From: RGIG7378 sp045588325
GTDB lineage: Bacteria; Bacillota; Clostridia; RGIG7378
DNA length: 64,000 nucleotides
Assembly: GCA_045588325.1 (NCBI GenBank)
Contig: JAZNEA010000102.1
Coordinates: 3,320-67,319 of the forward strand
Reading direction: 5' to 3'
Made by a program: the position numbers and the translations under genes. The notes under the pieces are model-generated. The model was not told where the DNA came from and searched no databases. It worked only from the letters and a program-made list of their open reading frames with translations. Below are positions 17,658-26,736 of this stretch, piece after piece. How positions within the stretch are numbered: position 1 is the stretch's first letter; the number at the start of each line of letters is the position of its first letter.

Positions 17658-19116
17658 TACACAATTCCTCCCATGCCTGTCTGGTGATTATGCGCTCGTC
17701 AAAGGGTATTGTCCTGTCGCCGAACATCTGATATGTCTCCTGGCCTTTGCCAGCCAGAATCACAACATCCCCCGGCAAAGCAACACTAAGAGCGTACTTA
17801 ATAGCCTGACGCCTGTCTGTAATCCTCACATACTTACCATGAGTCTCTCTGGCGCCCTCCTCAATCATATCAATAATGGAATCTGGATCCTCTGTTCTGG
17901 GATTGTCTGAGGTAATGACAGACAGGTCTGCCAGTCCACAGCTGATACGACCCATTTGAGGTCTCTTTCCATGGTCTCTGTCGCCTCCGCAGCCAAACAA
18001 ACAAATCACACGTCCCTTTGTCACATCCTTAAGCGCCTTGAGAACATTCTCCAGGCTATCAGGTGTGTGGGCATAGTCAATCAAAACCTTAAATGGAGCA
18101 TCGATAGAGACCTCTTCCAGTCGTCCAGGCACGCAAACCCTGCCTACAGCCTTTGCTGCTGTCTCGAGCGGGATGCCTCTGATACAGCATGCACTGACCG
18201 CTGCCATGATATTGTATATATTGAACATTCCCTGGAGGTTAGTGTTAATTTCTGCACTGCCCCAGGGCGTGTTTATGACAAAGCTCATGCCCAGAGCCTC
18301 TGTTTTGATGTTTGTTGGATAGATGTCAGCCTCATTCATTGACATCTTGTATGTGGGACACTCCGCCATATCGAGAATCCTCTCGCCATATGGAGAATCA
18401 ATATTTACAATTGCCTGCTTGCACATTGAGAAAAGCTTAGCCTTTGACAGGAAATAATCCTCCATATCCGGATGCTCTCTCTCGGTGATGTGGTCTCTGG
18501 TGAGATTCATAAAGATGCCTGTCTCATACTCTGTGTAGGCAACTCGGCTGAGCTTAAGAGCTTGGGATGTAACCTCCATAACGGCATCCTGTGCTCCCCT
18601 CTCCTGCATGTAGGTAAAGGTGTATTGCAAGTCGCAAGATTCGGGGGTGGTAGGTGTGCTCCTGCCTGTGTTGATCTTATCGCTGGCAATATAATTGCCC
18701 AAGGTTCCGATCATTCCTGTGGTATATCCCAGAGAATTGAGTATAGACCAGTAGATATATGCCGTGGTTGTTTTGCCCTTGGTGCCGGTAATTCCCAGTA
18801 AATGCATGTTGCGGGATGGATTGTCATACATCTCACAAGCTACGGCTGCCATGGCCTTTCTGCTGTCTGGCACCTTAACTGCTGTGACTCCCTGTGGCAC
18901 CTCTATATCTCTGGTGATGAGGCAGGCACTGGCACCAGCCGCTACCGCATCTGCCAAATACTTGTGTCCATCTGTAGAAAACCCGTCTATGCAGACAAAT
19001 AATGTGCCCGGTCCACACCTTCTGGAATCAAAGGTGACAGAAGACACCTGGCAATCCCGGTCTCCTACGATATATTCAACATCCACTCTCTTTAGCAAAT
19101 CGATAAGCCTTGGCAT
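17647..19116 (-). CDS. murE: UDP-MurNAc-dipeptide--meso-diaminopimelate ligase MurE
   Basis: Adds the third amino acid to the peptidoglycan stem peptide. 489 residues. ATP loop GTKGKTTTAY at about 111-120, substrate motifs GRSTPTTPES and MEVTSQALKL, nucleotide-binding FNIYNIMAAV, and DYAHTPDSLENVL. The specificity motif DNPR is at 404-407, the known signature of meso-DAP-adding enzymes, so the wall is probably of the DAP type, as in most Clostridia. It starts 10 bases after the PBP gene. Confidence 0.95.
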   Translation of the reverse strand: MPRLIDLLKRVDVEYIVGDRDCQVSSVTFDSRRCGPGTLFVCIDGFSTDGHKYLADAVAAGASACLITRDIEVPQGVTAVKVPDSRKAMAAVACEMYDNPSRNMHLLGITGTKGKTTTAYIYWSILNSLGYTTGMIGTLGNYIASDKINTGRSTPTTPESCDLQYTFTYMQERGAQDAVMEVTSQALKLSRVAYTEYETGIFMNLTRDHITEREHPDMEDYFLSKAKLFSMCKQAIVNIDSPYGERILDMAECPTYKMSMNEADIYPTNIKTEALGMSFVINTPWGSAEINTNLQGMFNIYNIMAAVSACCIRGIPLETAAKAVGRVCVPGRLEEVSIDAPFKVLIDYAHTPDSLENVLKALKDVTKGRVICLFGCGGDRDHGKRPQMGRISCGLADLSVITSDNPRTEDPDSIIDMIEEGARETHGKYVRITDRRQAIKYALSVALPGDVVILAGKGQETYQMFGDRTIPFDERIITRQAWEELCNER

Positions 19117-19126
19117 ATTTCCCCCG

Positions 19127-21436
19127 CTAGTCAGAAACGTTAACTCTAAAGTCTACTTTAATAACAGTTCCCATTGTTACAGTCTCTCCGTACTGTATGC
19201 TCTGTTCCTCTGCAGTACCTCTGCCGCTGACCTCGATGTTAAGGCCTATTGAGTGAAGAGCTCTGCATGCCTCGTCAATGGTCATAGACGAAAGGTTGGG
19301 CACTGTAACTGTCTGATCCTCTGTGTAACCCTCTGTGTACAGAACAACGATAGATCCGCTGGTGAGGTTTGATCCTGCCTCGGGCACCTGGCGTGCGATT
19401 ACGGCATCAGAGGCTGTAGAACCAACAATTTTGGCTGTGAGGCCTATGCTGGAAAGCTTAGCCTGAGCCTCTGCAACAGTCAGCTCCTCCAAAACGGGTA
19501 CTGTGACCAAACTACCCATTTTAACAACATCCTTGTCGGAGTATTCCCTCTCAACACCCATATATTCCAGTATCTCTTCTACAATCTTGCCTGCTGTAGG
19601 AGCTGCAACCTTGGAGCCATAGTAGCTATCTCCCTGTGGGTTTTTGAGGATAACGAGAACGCAAACCTCTGGATCATCTGCAGGTGCAATGGCTGAGAAG
19701 GATGCGATGTATTCTCCTGCTACCAGGGTCTCGGATGTACCTGTCTTGCCTGCAACTCTATATCCTGCAACGTATGCATTACCGCCTCCGCCTTCGCTGA
19801 CAACGCCCTCCAACAGATCCAAAATGGTCTGAGAAGTCTCCTTTGAAATAATCTGTCTGACAACATTGCGGGAATTGGACTCAATAACATTGCCCTTAGA
19901 GTCCATTACGGAACTAACCACATAGGGTTCCAACAGATATCCGCCATTTGCAATGGCAGCATAGGCAGTAATGAGCTGTATGGGAGTAATCGTAAATCTC
20001 TGTCCAAAGGATGCGGTCGCCATGTTAATCTCTGTGGGATTAGCGTGGAACAAGCTGTTGCCCTCACCTGGCAGGTCGATTCCGGTCCTGTCGTAAAATC
20101 CAAATCCTCTGACGTATTTGTAAAAATTATCTATGCCAATAACCTGTGACAGGCGAACGAAAACAGGGTTACAAGAGTTATACACACCATGGGCAAAATC
20201 CTCTGTGCCGTGATGTGCCAGATGCCAACAATTGATTGTAAAGCCACTCATCTCGATGGGGCTGCAGCTAACCGTCGTAGATGGCAATATTGACCCCTTC
20301 TCCAGACCGATGGCTGCAACGATTGCCTTAAACGTTGATCCAGGCTCGTATGTATCTGTTATGGCGTTGATCTTCCATCTCTCGATAAGCGCGGCACTCT
20401 GTTCTGTCTGAGTCATGCTGCCCCACGCATCAGCAGATATATCCAATGGCATAGCAAAAGGATCATTGGGATCAAAATCGGGATAGCTGGCCATGCCAAG
20501 AACAGCACCTGTGTTAGGATTCATAACAACAACGGTGCCGCCATCCTCTATCTGGTATTTCTCAATGGCCTCCTTGAGGTTCTGCTGAATAATATACTGA
20601 ATATTGACGTCGATAGTGGTCTGAATGCTGTAGCCATCCTCAGCAGGTATGTAGTACTCATAGCTGTCGGGAATGTCCCTCTCCAAACCATCTGTCAGGT
20701 AGACAATTCTGCCTGAAGTGCCCTGCAAATACTTGTCATATTTGGCCTCAAGACCATAGAGTCCCTGATTGTCTGTGCCTGTGAACCCGATAAGCTGTGA
20801 TGCCAGAGATCCGTATGGGTACAATCTGCTGTTGTCCTCATCCACATTGACACCTGAGGTTATATTGAGCTCATCCAGCAACTTGATAATCTTATCTCCA
20901 ACCTCGGGCTGAACCTTTCTCTTGATGATCTCGTAGTTGGAGTTCCTCTCCACGTATTTCATCAATTCTGAATATTCCATTTCCAGAATATTACAAAGGC
21001 CGTCAAGCAGGGCCTGCTTGCGGTCTACAACTATCTCCGGGGTCTCCGGCTCCGTCTCCTCCTGGACAGTATCCTTGCCAAATACGCCCTTAATCCAGTT
21101 CCAGATATTGGCGCCAAGGTCACTTAAAACATTGCCCTCGCTCTTGGAAATCTGCTGAGAAGCCTCGTTGGATATACTCTTGATAGTTTGTGGGTTAATA
21201 GAAATGGTAACAGTAGCATCGCTCTGCGCCAAAACGTTAAACTTGCTATCGTATATGATGCCGCGCTTGGCGGAAATCGTCCTCTCTCTGGTCTGATTAG
21301 CCGCAGCCTTACGGGAATAGTACTCACCATCAATCAGCTGCACCTGTACCAATCTGCCCACGCAAATAAGCACCAGCAACAGAAATATGCCAGTTGACAT
21401 GAGTATTCTTTTGCGCTTTGTAAGTGTGGAATTCAT
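19127..21436 (-). CDS. Class B penicillin-binding protein with two PASTA domains (FtsI/SpoVD type)
   Basis: Septal transpeptidase partner of FtsW. 769 residues: one N-terminal membrane helix (about 11-31), a dimerisation domain, and a transpeptidase domain with the active-site serine in STFK (S367), SCN (421-423) and KTG (564-566). Two PASTA repeats follow at about 645-703 and 708-766, the first beginning VTVPVLEELTVAEAQ. An acidic insert around residues 120-140 (QEETEPETPE) interrupts the N-terminal domain. Between ftsL and murE, it is the only class B PBP in the window. Whether it is vegetative FtsI or also sporulation SpoVD cannot be decided here. Confidence 0.93.
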   Translation of the reverse strand: MNSTLTKRKRILMSTGIFLLLVLICVGRLVQVQLIDGEYYSRKAAANQTRERTISAKRGIIYDSKFNVLAQSDATVTISINPQTIKSISNEASQQISKSEGNVLSDLGANIWNWIKGVFGKDTVQEETEPETPEIVVDRKQALLDGLCNILEMEYSELMKYVERNSNYEIIKRKVQPEVGDKIIKLLDELNITSGVNVDEDNSRLYPYGSLASQLIGFTGTDNQGLYGLEAKYDKYLQGTSGRIVYLTDGLERDIPDSYEYYIPAEDGYSIQTTIDVNIQYIIQQNLKEAIEKYQIEDGGTVVVMNPNTGAVLGMASYPDFDPNDPFAMPLDISADAWGSMTQTEQSAALIERWKINAITDTYEPGSTFKAIVAAIGLEKGSILPSTTVSCSPIEMSGFTINCWHLAHHGTEDFAHGVYNSCNPVFVRLSQVIGIDNFYKYVRGFGFYDRTGIDLPGEGNSLFHANPTEINMATASFGQRFTITPIQLITAYAAIANGGYLLEPYVVSSVMDSKGNVIESNSRNVVRQIISKETSQTILDLLEGVVSEGGGGNAYVAGYRVAGKTGTSETLVAGEYIASFSAIAPADDPEVCVLVILKNPQGDSYYGSKVAAPTAGKIVEEILEYMGVEREYSDKDVVKMGSLVTVPVLEELTVAEAQAKLSSIGLTAKIVGSTASDAVIARQVPEAGSNLTSGSIVVLYTEGYTEDQTVTVPNLSSMTIDEACRALHSIGLNIEVSGRGTAEEQSIQYGETVTMGTVIKVDFRVNVSD

Positions 21437-21486
21437 TAAAAACCTGCTCTATTTGCTCAAATAATATATGTCACAGACCGGCAACA

Positions 21487-22359
21487 TTATTCCGTGAGCA
21501 AACTCCACAGGTTAGTAGCAAAAACGCGAAGCTGTGATCCAAATGTTCCAGCATCACTTGTCTCAGCGGAATATGTATCAGACACCACAGTGTAATCCAA
21601 CCTGTCAGGTGTAACGCTGTTGACCTGGTATGTGTAGGGAGTGTGGAGATTGGCCTCTCCAGTCAAAATTGCACCCTCCTCCATAAGCATACTCTTTATT
21701 TCACTTAATGCAAGTGTATAGGATACATTTAATTTCTGTGTGCTCTCGCGGATTTCAGCTATTTCAGACTGCATTTCCATTGTCTGTATGACGTAATTAT
21801 CTGCCACAAGGCCTACTGCCACACCCAGGAAAATAGTCACTGCGCAAAAGATGATGCCCAGAGACAAAACCAGCTTGATAAGCGGATTAGCTCGCTGTGC
21901 AGGCTTATCTCCAGGGATAACGCGGATACGCCTCTTAGGCTGTTTTGTGGGCTCCTGAGTATGCTGTGGTACCTCCTCAGGTGCAACTACTGTTGCTACG
22001 TTGCCATAGGTATACTCCACTGGCTCCCCAGTTCTGAGGCTATCGAGGAACAAAGGTCTGCTCTCCCTCTCCTTATCAAAGTTGAAGGAGTTCATGTACT
22101 CGCCTCTCTCCATATTCATGCTTGGGGAAATGCGGCCAGAAGTCCTGGCAATATTTACAGAATCTCTTGTATTCTGCTTAAGAAGTCTGAGGCTGGGATC
22201 GATTTCGTCCTCTCTCATTCTTCTGTAGTAAGTCTCTGTGGCTCTGCCGTGGACAGTGTCTCTGCTAGTATTGGAGTAGGCAGAATTAGAATAGCGAACT
22301 TCTCTCTCGCTATGGCTTGTCCTGTTTACTTGTGTCCTCTCTCTCAATACCGTTGACAT
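21487..22359 (-). CDS. FtsL-like divisome protein with long cytoplasmic extension
   Basis: 290 residues, about 2.5 times the usual FtsL. Residues 1-160 are hydrophilic, rich in R, S, N and E, and probably disordered. One transmembrane helix (about 162-185, LVLSLGIIFCAVTIFLGVAVGL) is followed by a coiled-coil-like stretch (190-228, MEMQSEIAEIRESTQKLN). The C-terminal tail is soluble and extracellular. This topology and its place between rsmH and the PBP gene fit FtsL. Primary sequence identity cannot be claimed, since FtsL is poorly conserved. A 9-base gap separates it from rsmH. Confidence 0.7.
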   Translation of the reverse strand: MSTVLRERTQVNRTSHSEREVRYSNSAYSNTSRDTVHGRATETYYRRMREDEIDPSLRLLKQNTRDSVNIARTSGRISPSMNMERGEYMNSFNFDKERESRPLFLDSLRTGEPVEYTYGNVATVVAPEEVPQHTQEPTKQPKRRIRVIPGDKPAQRANPLIKLVLSLGIIFCAVTIFLGVAVGLVADNYVIQTMEMQSEIAEIRESTQKLNVSYTLALSEIKSMLMEEGAILTGEANLHTPYTYQVNSVTPDRLDYTVVSDTYSAETSDAGTFGSQLRVFATNLWSLLTE

Positions 22360-22368
22360 TTTGTCCCT

Positions 22369-23313
22369 CTATTTTATCTTCTCTATTATTCTCAGCTTGG
22401 CACTTCTGGATCTGGGGTTTATGTCCAGCTCCCTTTGGTCAGCCACGATGGGCTTTCCGGTGACCTTGCTGTATTCCTTAACCTTTCCGCACACGCAGAT
22501 TGGAAAATCTGGCGGGCAGGTACAGGGGTTGTCTAGTTTCTCAAAGGCCTTTTTTATCAGCCTGTCCTCCAGTGAATGGAAGGATATAACGCATATTCTG
22601 CCGCCAACATTCATGCACTTTGATGCATCCTCTATGGTGGCCGGCACAACTCCAAGCTCGTTGTTTACCTCAATCCTCAGTGCCTGGAATATCTGCCTTG
22701 CAGGATGTCCCTGCCTCCTGAACTTGGCTGGAGTAGCATTTGCAACACACTCTGCCAGGTCCAACGTGGTTTCGAATTCGCATCGCTCTCTCCTGCGCAC
22801 TATTGCGGAGGTGATTGCATTTGCGTATGTAACCTCGCCGTACTCTCTGAACACCCTGTTCAGCTCATCAGGAGCATATTGGTTAACCACATCTGCCGCC
22901 GTCATTCCGACGGATTGGTTCATCCTCATGTCCAGTGGACCATCCTTCTGATAGGAGAATCCCCTCTCACTCTCATCGAATTGGTGTGACGAAACTCCCA
23001 TATCTATGAGAACTCCGTCCAGGCCAGCTATCCCTGCCTCAGTCACGATGCTGCCTATTTCAGAATAATTTCTGTTGGCATATATGACTGTGTTGTCCCC
23101 CTTGATGGGCTCTAACCTTTCCTTGGCAGTCCTGAGGGCTACAGGGTCTCTGTCAACAGCAATCAGTGTTCCTCCTTTGAGTCTCTTTAGGATCTGAGTG
23201 CTGTGTCCTGCTCCTCCGACAGTTCCGTCCAAATAAACGCCGTCTGGTTTAATGTTTAATCCCTCAATGCACTGGTCGAGCATTACGGGGATGTGTTCAA
23301 AGCGTGTCATCAT
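22369..23313 (-). CDS. rsmH: 16S rRNA (cytosine-1402-N4)-methyltransferase RsmH
   Basis: SAM-dependent methyltransferase acting on C1402 in the ribosomal P-site region. 314 residues from the ATG at 23313; a second ATG follows at once at 23310. The frame is open further upstream through mraZ, but those residues are a shadow of mraZ. Signatures are HIPVMLDQCIEGLNIKPDG at the start, SAM loop DGTVGGAGHSTQIL, DGVLIDMGVSSHQFDESERG, and the C-terminal FHSLEDRLIKKAF. It overlaps the mraZ end by 17 bases, so translation is coupled. Confidence 0.95.
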   Translation of the reverse strand: MMTRFEHIPVMLDQCIEGLNIKPDGVYLDGTVGGAGHSTQILKRLKGGTLIAVDRDPVALRTAKERLEPIKGDNTVIYANRNYSEIGSIVTEAGIAGLDGVLIDMGVSSHQFDESERGFSYQKDGPLDMRMNQSVGMTAADVVNQYAPDELNRVFREYGEVTYANAITSAIVRRRERCEFETTLDLAECVANATPAKFRRQGHPARQIFQALRIEVNNELGVVPATIEDASKCMNVGGRICVISFHSLEDRLIKKAFEKLDNPCTCPPDFPICVCGKVKEYSKVTGKPIVADQRELDINPRSRSAKLRIIEKIK

Positions 23314-23773
23314 CGTCTCTGTGCTTGAAGATCTTGTACTTAGATGCCAGGGACTGAATGTTCTCAACATCCTTGCCTGCCTTGCGCCTGTCATACATCT
23401 CTCTGGTCCAAATCTTGGCCTTGTCTCCATCACCTGTGATAACGATCTCGTCACCCATATTGAATCTATTGCGGAGATTCGGTGGGATTGTGAATCGTCC
23501 CGTCTTGTCCGTCTCCACGTCGTAGCTGTTGTTGAAGATGTAATCTCTCAGGATCTCTACACCCTCATCTGCCTCATCAGCCAGCTCCTCAATATTGGCT
23601 GCAATCTCGTCGTATCTCTCCTCGGGGTAAATGACCATGTGGTCGTTGCTAAGGCCAAGGCCCACAACTACGTTCTCTCCCAATACGTCACGAAACCGAG
23701 CAGGTAAATATGTCCTGCCCTTTTGGTCAACGGTGTGAGTGTATTCACCTTTCAGCCAATAGCGTCGTGCCAT
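23297..23773 (-). CDS. mraZ: Transcriptional regulator MraZ
   Basis: 158-residue protein with two SpoVT/AbrB-like swapped-hairpin DNA-binding repeats: DQKGRTYLPARFRDVLGE near residues 17-34 and DKTGRFTIPPNLRNRFNMGD near 90-110. In other bacteria MraZ rings bind repeats upstream of their own gene and control the dcw operon. First gene of the cluster here, about 75 bases downstream of a good promoter. The C-terminal tail (HRDDDDTL) is acidic and its codons overlap the rsmH start. Confidence 0.95.
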   Translation of the reverse strand: MARRYWLKGEYTHTVDQKGRTYLPARFRDVLGENVVVGLGLSNDHMVIYPEERYDEIAANIEELADEADEGVEILRDYIFNNSYDVETDKTGRFTIPPNLRNRFNMGDEIVITGDGDKAKIWTREMYDRRKAGKDVENIQSLASKYKIFKHRDDDDTL

Positions 23774-23847
23774 TTGAAATTCACCTATTTAATCCACTAA
23801 GTCATCTTTTGTCGGGAAATCTATCCTCAATCCCCCTCGTTAGGCCT

Positions 23848-23876
23848 ATTATAAGCCTAATCCATGCTTGATGCAA
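23848..23876 (-). promoter_or_regulatory. Promoter of the mraZ/dcw operon
   Basis: Minus strand: TTGCAT (23876-23871), 17-base spacer, perfect TATAAT (23853-23848), 75 bases before mraZ. The leader between holds GGGGGATTGAGGAT and AGTGGATTAAATAGGTG, loosely like G-rich MraZ operator repeats, but no clean repeat was found. The rest of the 290-base gap to the yesN gene holds only the terminator at 24012-24038. Confidence 0.8.
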
Positions 23877-24011
23877 TAGTTTTCAGGCTGTTTCTTAACT
23901 ATTTTTTCGCCAAATTTCCTTTGAATTGTCTTGTTTTTGCTGGTGGTGGCGGAAAGTGGATAGAAATCCACAGAATTTTTCAAATAGCCATTATTTTTTC
24001 AACAAGAGCAC

Positions 24012-24038
24012 AAAAAAACCGCCCTGTCCGGACGGTTT
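24012..24038 (-). terminator. Intrinsic terminator after the sugar-transport operon
   Basis: Minus strand: AAACCGTCC / GGGCGGTTT with a 5-base loop GGACA (one G-U pair), followed by a run of T. It lies 25 bases after the yesN-like stop. Confidence 0.9.
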
Positions 24039-24063
24039 CTCCTCTTTAAAAATTGATATTCGA

Positions 24064-24801
24064 TTAGTTGCGCAATGAATTCCGATACTCGTTGGCACTC
24101 ATGCCTGCTATTTTCTTAAAGCTTCTGGCAAAATGAGCAGAGTCAGAATACCCCACCAGCTCACCAACGTTGCTCACCTTGTGCTGTGGCTGTGCCAACA
24201 ATAGCTTTGCCTGCTCTATACGGATGCTGTTAAGTATGTCAGAAAAGCTCTTGCCCGCATATTTGTTAAGCAATTTTGACAGATGCCACTGAGATACGTA
24301 ACAACTGTCTGCTACAGTCTGCAGCGTAAGTTTCTGCGCGTAATTGTCCTGCATATAGCTAATCGCCTGATTAACAATAAAACTGTTGGCCACGCCCTGC
24401 TCCTCACCCAGCTTTTCTGGTGGTAGCTTATCCAGACGGGATACCATTGTCTCCAAAGCCTCTTTTATATCATCTAACTTAGAAGGCTTAAGAAGGAACC
24501 TGGTAACTCCCAGTCGTATTGCCTCCTGCGCATATGCAAAATCCCTATACCCTGTCAGTACCGATACCTGCATGTCTGGAAACTCACTCCTGAGGCCAGC
24601 CACCATGCTCAGGCCATCACAACCAGGCATGTTTATATCGGTGATCAATATGTTAGGCTGTAGTCTGCGGATTATCTCCGCACCCTCCTTGCCATCTCCC
24701 GCAGTGCCAACTACCTGCAAATGGTAGTCCTCCCAGTTGATAACTCGGCTAAGTCCCTCTAGTATAATATTCTCATCATCTATCAAAACAACCCGATACA
24801 T
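24064..24801 (-). CDS. YesN-type response regulator (REC + AraC HTH)
   Basis: 245-residue two-component regulator, partner of the YesM-like kinase at the head of the same operon. Receiver domain (residues 1-120) with acidic pocket DDE at 8-10, phospho-acceptor Asp55 in LITDINMPGCDG, and the conserved Lys in LLKPSKL. The C-terminal AraC double helix-turn-helix (about 145-243) has the signature GYSDSAHFARSFKKIAGMSANEYR. It lacks the long linker of many YesN proteins. Expected to activate the linked ABC transporter in response to extracellular sugar. Last gene before a terminator. Confidence 0.92.
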   Translation of the reverse strand: MYRVVLIDDENIILEGLSRVINWEDYHLQVVGTAGDGKEGAEIIRRLQPNILITDINMPGCDGLSMVAGLRSEFPDMQVSVLTGYRDFAYAQEAIRLGVTRFLLKPSKLDDIKEALETMVSRLDKLPPEKLGEEQGVANSFIVNQAISYMQDNYAQKLTLQTVADSCYVSQWHLSKLLNKYAGKSFSDILNSIRIEQAKLLLAQPQHKVSNVGELVGYSDSAHFARSFKKIAGMSANEYRNSLRN

Positions 24802-24858
24802 TCCCTACTCCCCTGTATCAATAATCCCTGGGAATTTTCTCTCAAAAAGCCACAAAAA

Positions 24859-25716
24859 TCAACCCTTAATGGCCCCGGCAGTAAGTCCCTTGATAATATG
24901 TTTCTGCAGCAAGACGTATACTACAAGAACAGGTATTACAACCAACACCACTGACGATGCCATTAAACCATAATTGACGCCAGCCTGGGAGCTGATCTCA
25001 TTCAACAGTCCGGTAATAGTTCTCTCCTGAGGATATCTCAGGAAAAACGACTGTGTAAAAAGATCATTGTAACTCCATAAGAATGAGAATATGGCAACTG
25101 TGGCAAAAGATGACTTGGCCGTGGGAACAATAATCTTAAAGAACACCTGGAATATATTACATCCATCCAAATAGGCGCTCTCCTCCAATTCTACCGGAAC
25201 AGACTGTATAAATCCCATCAGAATAATGATTGCGAAACATAAGTTTCCTGCGATCTGAGGCAAAATGGTAGCCAAAATGCTGAGCCAACGATTACCCGTT
25301 CCTGCAATTCCCATTATGACCTCCATGCGAAAGACAGGAATAATCGTAGAAAACACAGGGAACATCATACCTGCCGTTATCATGCTGCACAGAAATTTGC
25401 GTCCCTTAAATCTATAACGCACCAATCCATATGCCGCCAGACCTGCTATTACAATAACTGACACCGTAACTGCACCAGAAATTATAAAGCTGTTCAGATA
25501 TGCATTTTTAAAGTCCGACCTCTCCATGGCGGTGATGTAGTTATCCCACGTAAATGCCTCACCCAACGGCAGTGAGAAAGAGTCACTGAGAATGAGTCCC
25601 TTTTGTCTGAACGAATTAATAATTACCCAGATAAAAGGATATAATGTTGTGAATCCCCACAGAATCAGAACAAGATATATAATTGCTTTGGAAATTGAAA
25701 ACTTCTTAATCCTCAT
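24859..25716 (-). CDS. Carbohydrate ABC transporter permease (MalG/UgpE type)
   Basis: 285 residues from the ATG at 25716, which has TGAGGTG eight bases upstream; an in-frame TTG at 25731 is less likely. Six predicted transmembrane helices. The inner-membrane loop carries the EAA motif ELEESAYLDGCNIFQVFFKIIVP, with the family's conserved EAAxxDG pattern. It follows the other permease by 11 bases and would form the heterodimeric channel with it. No ATPase gene is in the operon, so a shared MsmK-type ATPase encoded elsewhere probably powers it. Confidence 0.92.
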   Translation of the reverse strand: MRIKKFSISKAIIYLVLILWGFTTLYPFIWVIINSFRQKGLILSDSFSLPLGEAFTWDNYITAMERSDFKNAYLNSFIISGAVTVSVIVIAGLAAYGLVRYRFKGRKFLCSMITAGMMFPVFSTIIPVFRMEVIMGIAGTGNRWLSILATILPQIAGNLCFAIIILMGFIQSVPVELEESAYLDGCNIFQVFFKIIVPTAKSSFATVAIFSFLWSYNDLFTQSFFLRYPQERTITGLLNEISSQAGVNYGLMASSVVLVVIPVLVVYVLLQKHIIKGLTAGAIKG

Positions 25717-25727
25717 TGTTATACACC

Positions 25728-26654
25728 TCAATAATCCTCAGTCTGTTTGAAAACCCTGGTTGCCACATTGGACATCACAACTCCCAGCACAACAATCAGA
25801 ACAGCAATAGCTGATCCGTAATCCACATTCATCTTGTTAAACGTCTGGTCGTACATGTATGTGCCGGTCAGCCAGCCCATATTCTCTGGCATACCAGCTC
25901 CGAACATTACCCACGGCAAATCAAATACCTTAAGGGATCCTGTTATTGCCAGTACTAAACAGGTACACAATACATTTCTAAGCAATGGCAGTGTGATGTA
26001 TCGTATTTTTTTGAGCCCCGAAGCGCCATCAATCTCTGCTGCCTCAAAAAGTTCTGTGGGTATATTGTTAAGTCCCGTTATTATAATCACGAAATAGAAT
26101 CCCACATACTGCCATATTACCGGCGAAAACATGGTCAGCAAAAAATGCTTTGCGTCCTTCCAGTCTATCCAATCGACAATCATCTTGCCATTGGCCTTAA
26201 GCTCATAATCCAACTCCCCTATGTTCAACAATAACTGATTAATCATGCCTCCTTTGTACAGGAAGATCAGATTGAACATAAGTCCCAAGGCAGTAGCAGA
26301 TATAACAATCGGGAAAAAGTAAACCGTCCTAAAAATTTGCCCACCAACTCTGATAGAATCCACCATCAGCGCCAGCACCAGGGCGATGCCCACCTGAAAC
26401 ACAACAGTACACACCGTCAAAACCAAAGTGTTTTTAAGTGCTGTCAGCAAGTTTGGATCAGAAAAAAGCTTTTGGTAATTTGCAAACCATGGGTCATTCC
26501 ATCCAGTTGCAGGTCGGCCGAGACCTTCGATATCCATGAACGTATTTATAATGTTCTGCAAAAATGGGTAGTACAGATATACAATTAGGAACAGGAAGGC
26601 CGGAATCAGGAACACCAATAAAGGTGTTTTTTTCTTATAAATCATTGAATTCAT
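25728..26654 (-). CDS. Carbohydrate ABC transporter permease (MalF/UgpA type)
   Basis: 308 residues with about six transmembrane helices and the EAA loop ELFEAAEIDGASGLKKIRYI. Helix 1 starts LLVFLIPAFLFLIVYLYYPF, typical of the LplB/UgpA branch. ATGs at 26654 and 26645 are both possible and neither has a strong SD. It is preceded by an intercistronic hairpin that separates it from the more highly expressed binding-protein gene. Confidence 0.92.
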   Translation of the reverse strand: MNSMIYKKKTPLLVFLIPAFLFLIVYLYYPFLQNIINTFMDIEGLGRPATGWNDPWFANYQKLFSDPNLLTALKNTLVLTVCTVVFQVGIALVLALMVDSIRVGGQIFRTVYFFPIVISATALGLMFNLIFLYKGGMINQLLLNIGELDYELKANGKMIVDWIDWKDAKHFLLTMFSPVIWQYVGFYFVIIITGLNNIPTELFEAAEIDGASGLKKIRYITLPLLRNVLCTCLVLAITGSLKVFDLPWVMFGAGMPENMGWLTGTYMYDQTFNKMNVDYGSAIAVLIVVLGVVMSNVATRVFKQTEDY

Positions 26655-26678
26655 GATTGCACCATCCGTTTATATAGA

Positions 26679-26710
26679 TTGAGGCTGCCACCACGATGCG
26701 GCAGCCTCAA
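26679..26710 (-). promoter_or_regulatory. Intercistronic hairpin between binding-protein and permease genes
   Basis: Minus strand: perfect 11-bp inverted repeat TTGAGGCTGCC / GGCAGCCTCAA with a 10-base loop, without a following U-tract. Such hairpins after binding-protein genes usually protect the upstream mRNA or reduce permease expression. That role is inferred. Confidence 0.7.
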
Positions 26711-26736
26711 AAGAGGAAACATTAGCTTGACTTAGC

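Noticed and set aside
23774..23847. MraZ operator repeats in the mraZ leader
   Set aside because: G-rich elements are present (GGGGGATTG, AGTGGATTAAATAGGTG), but they do not form the regular spaced repeats known from characterised MraZ sites.
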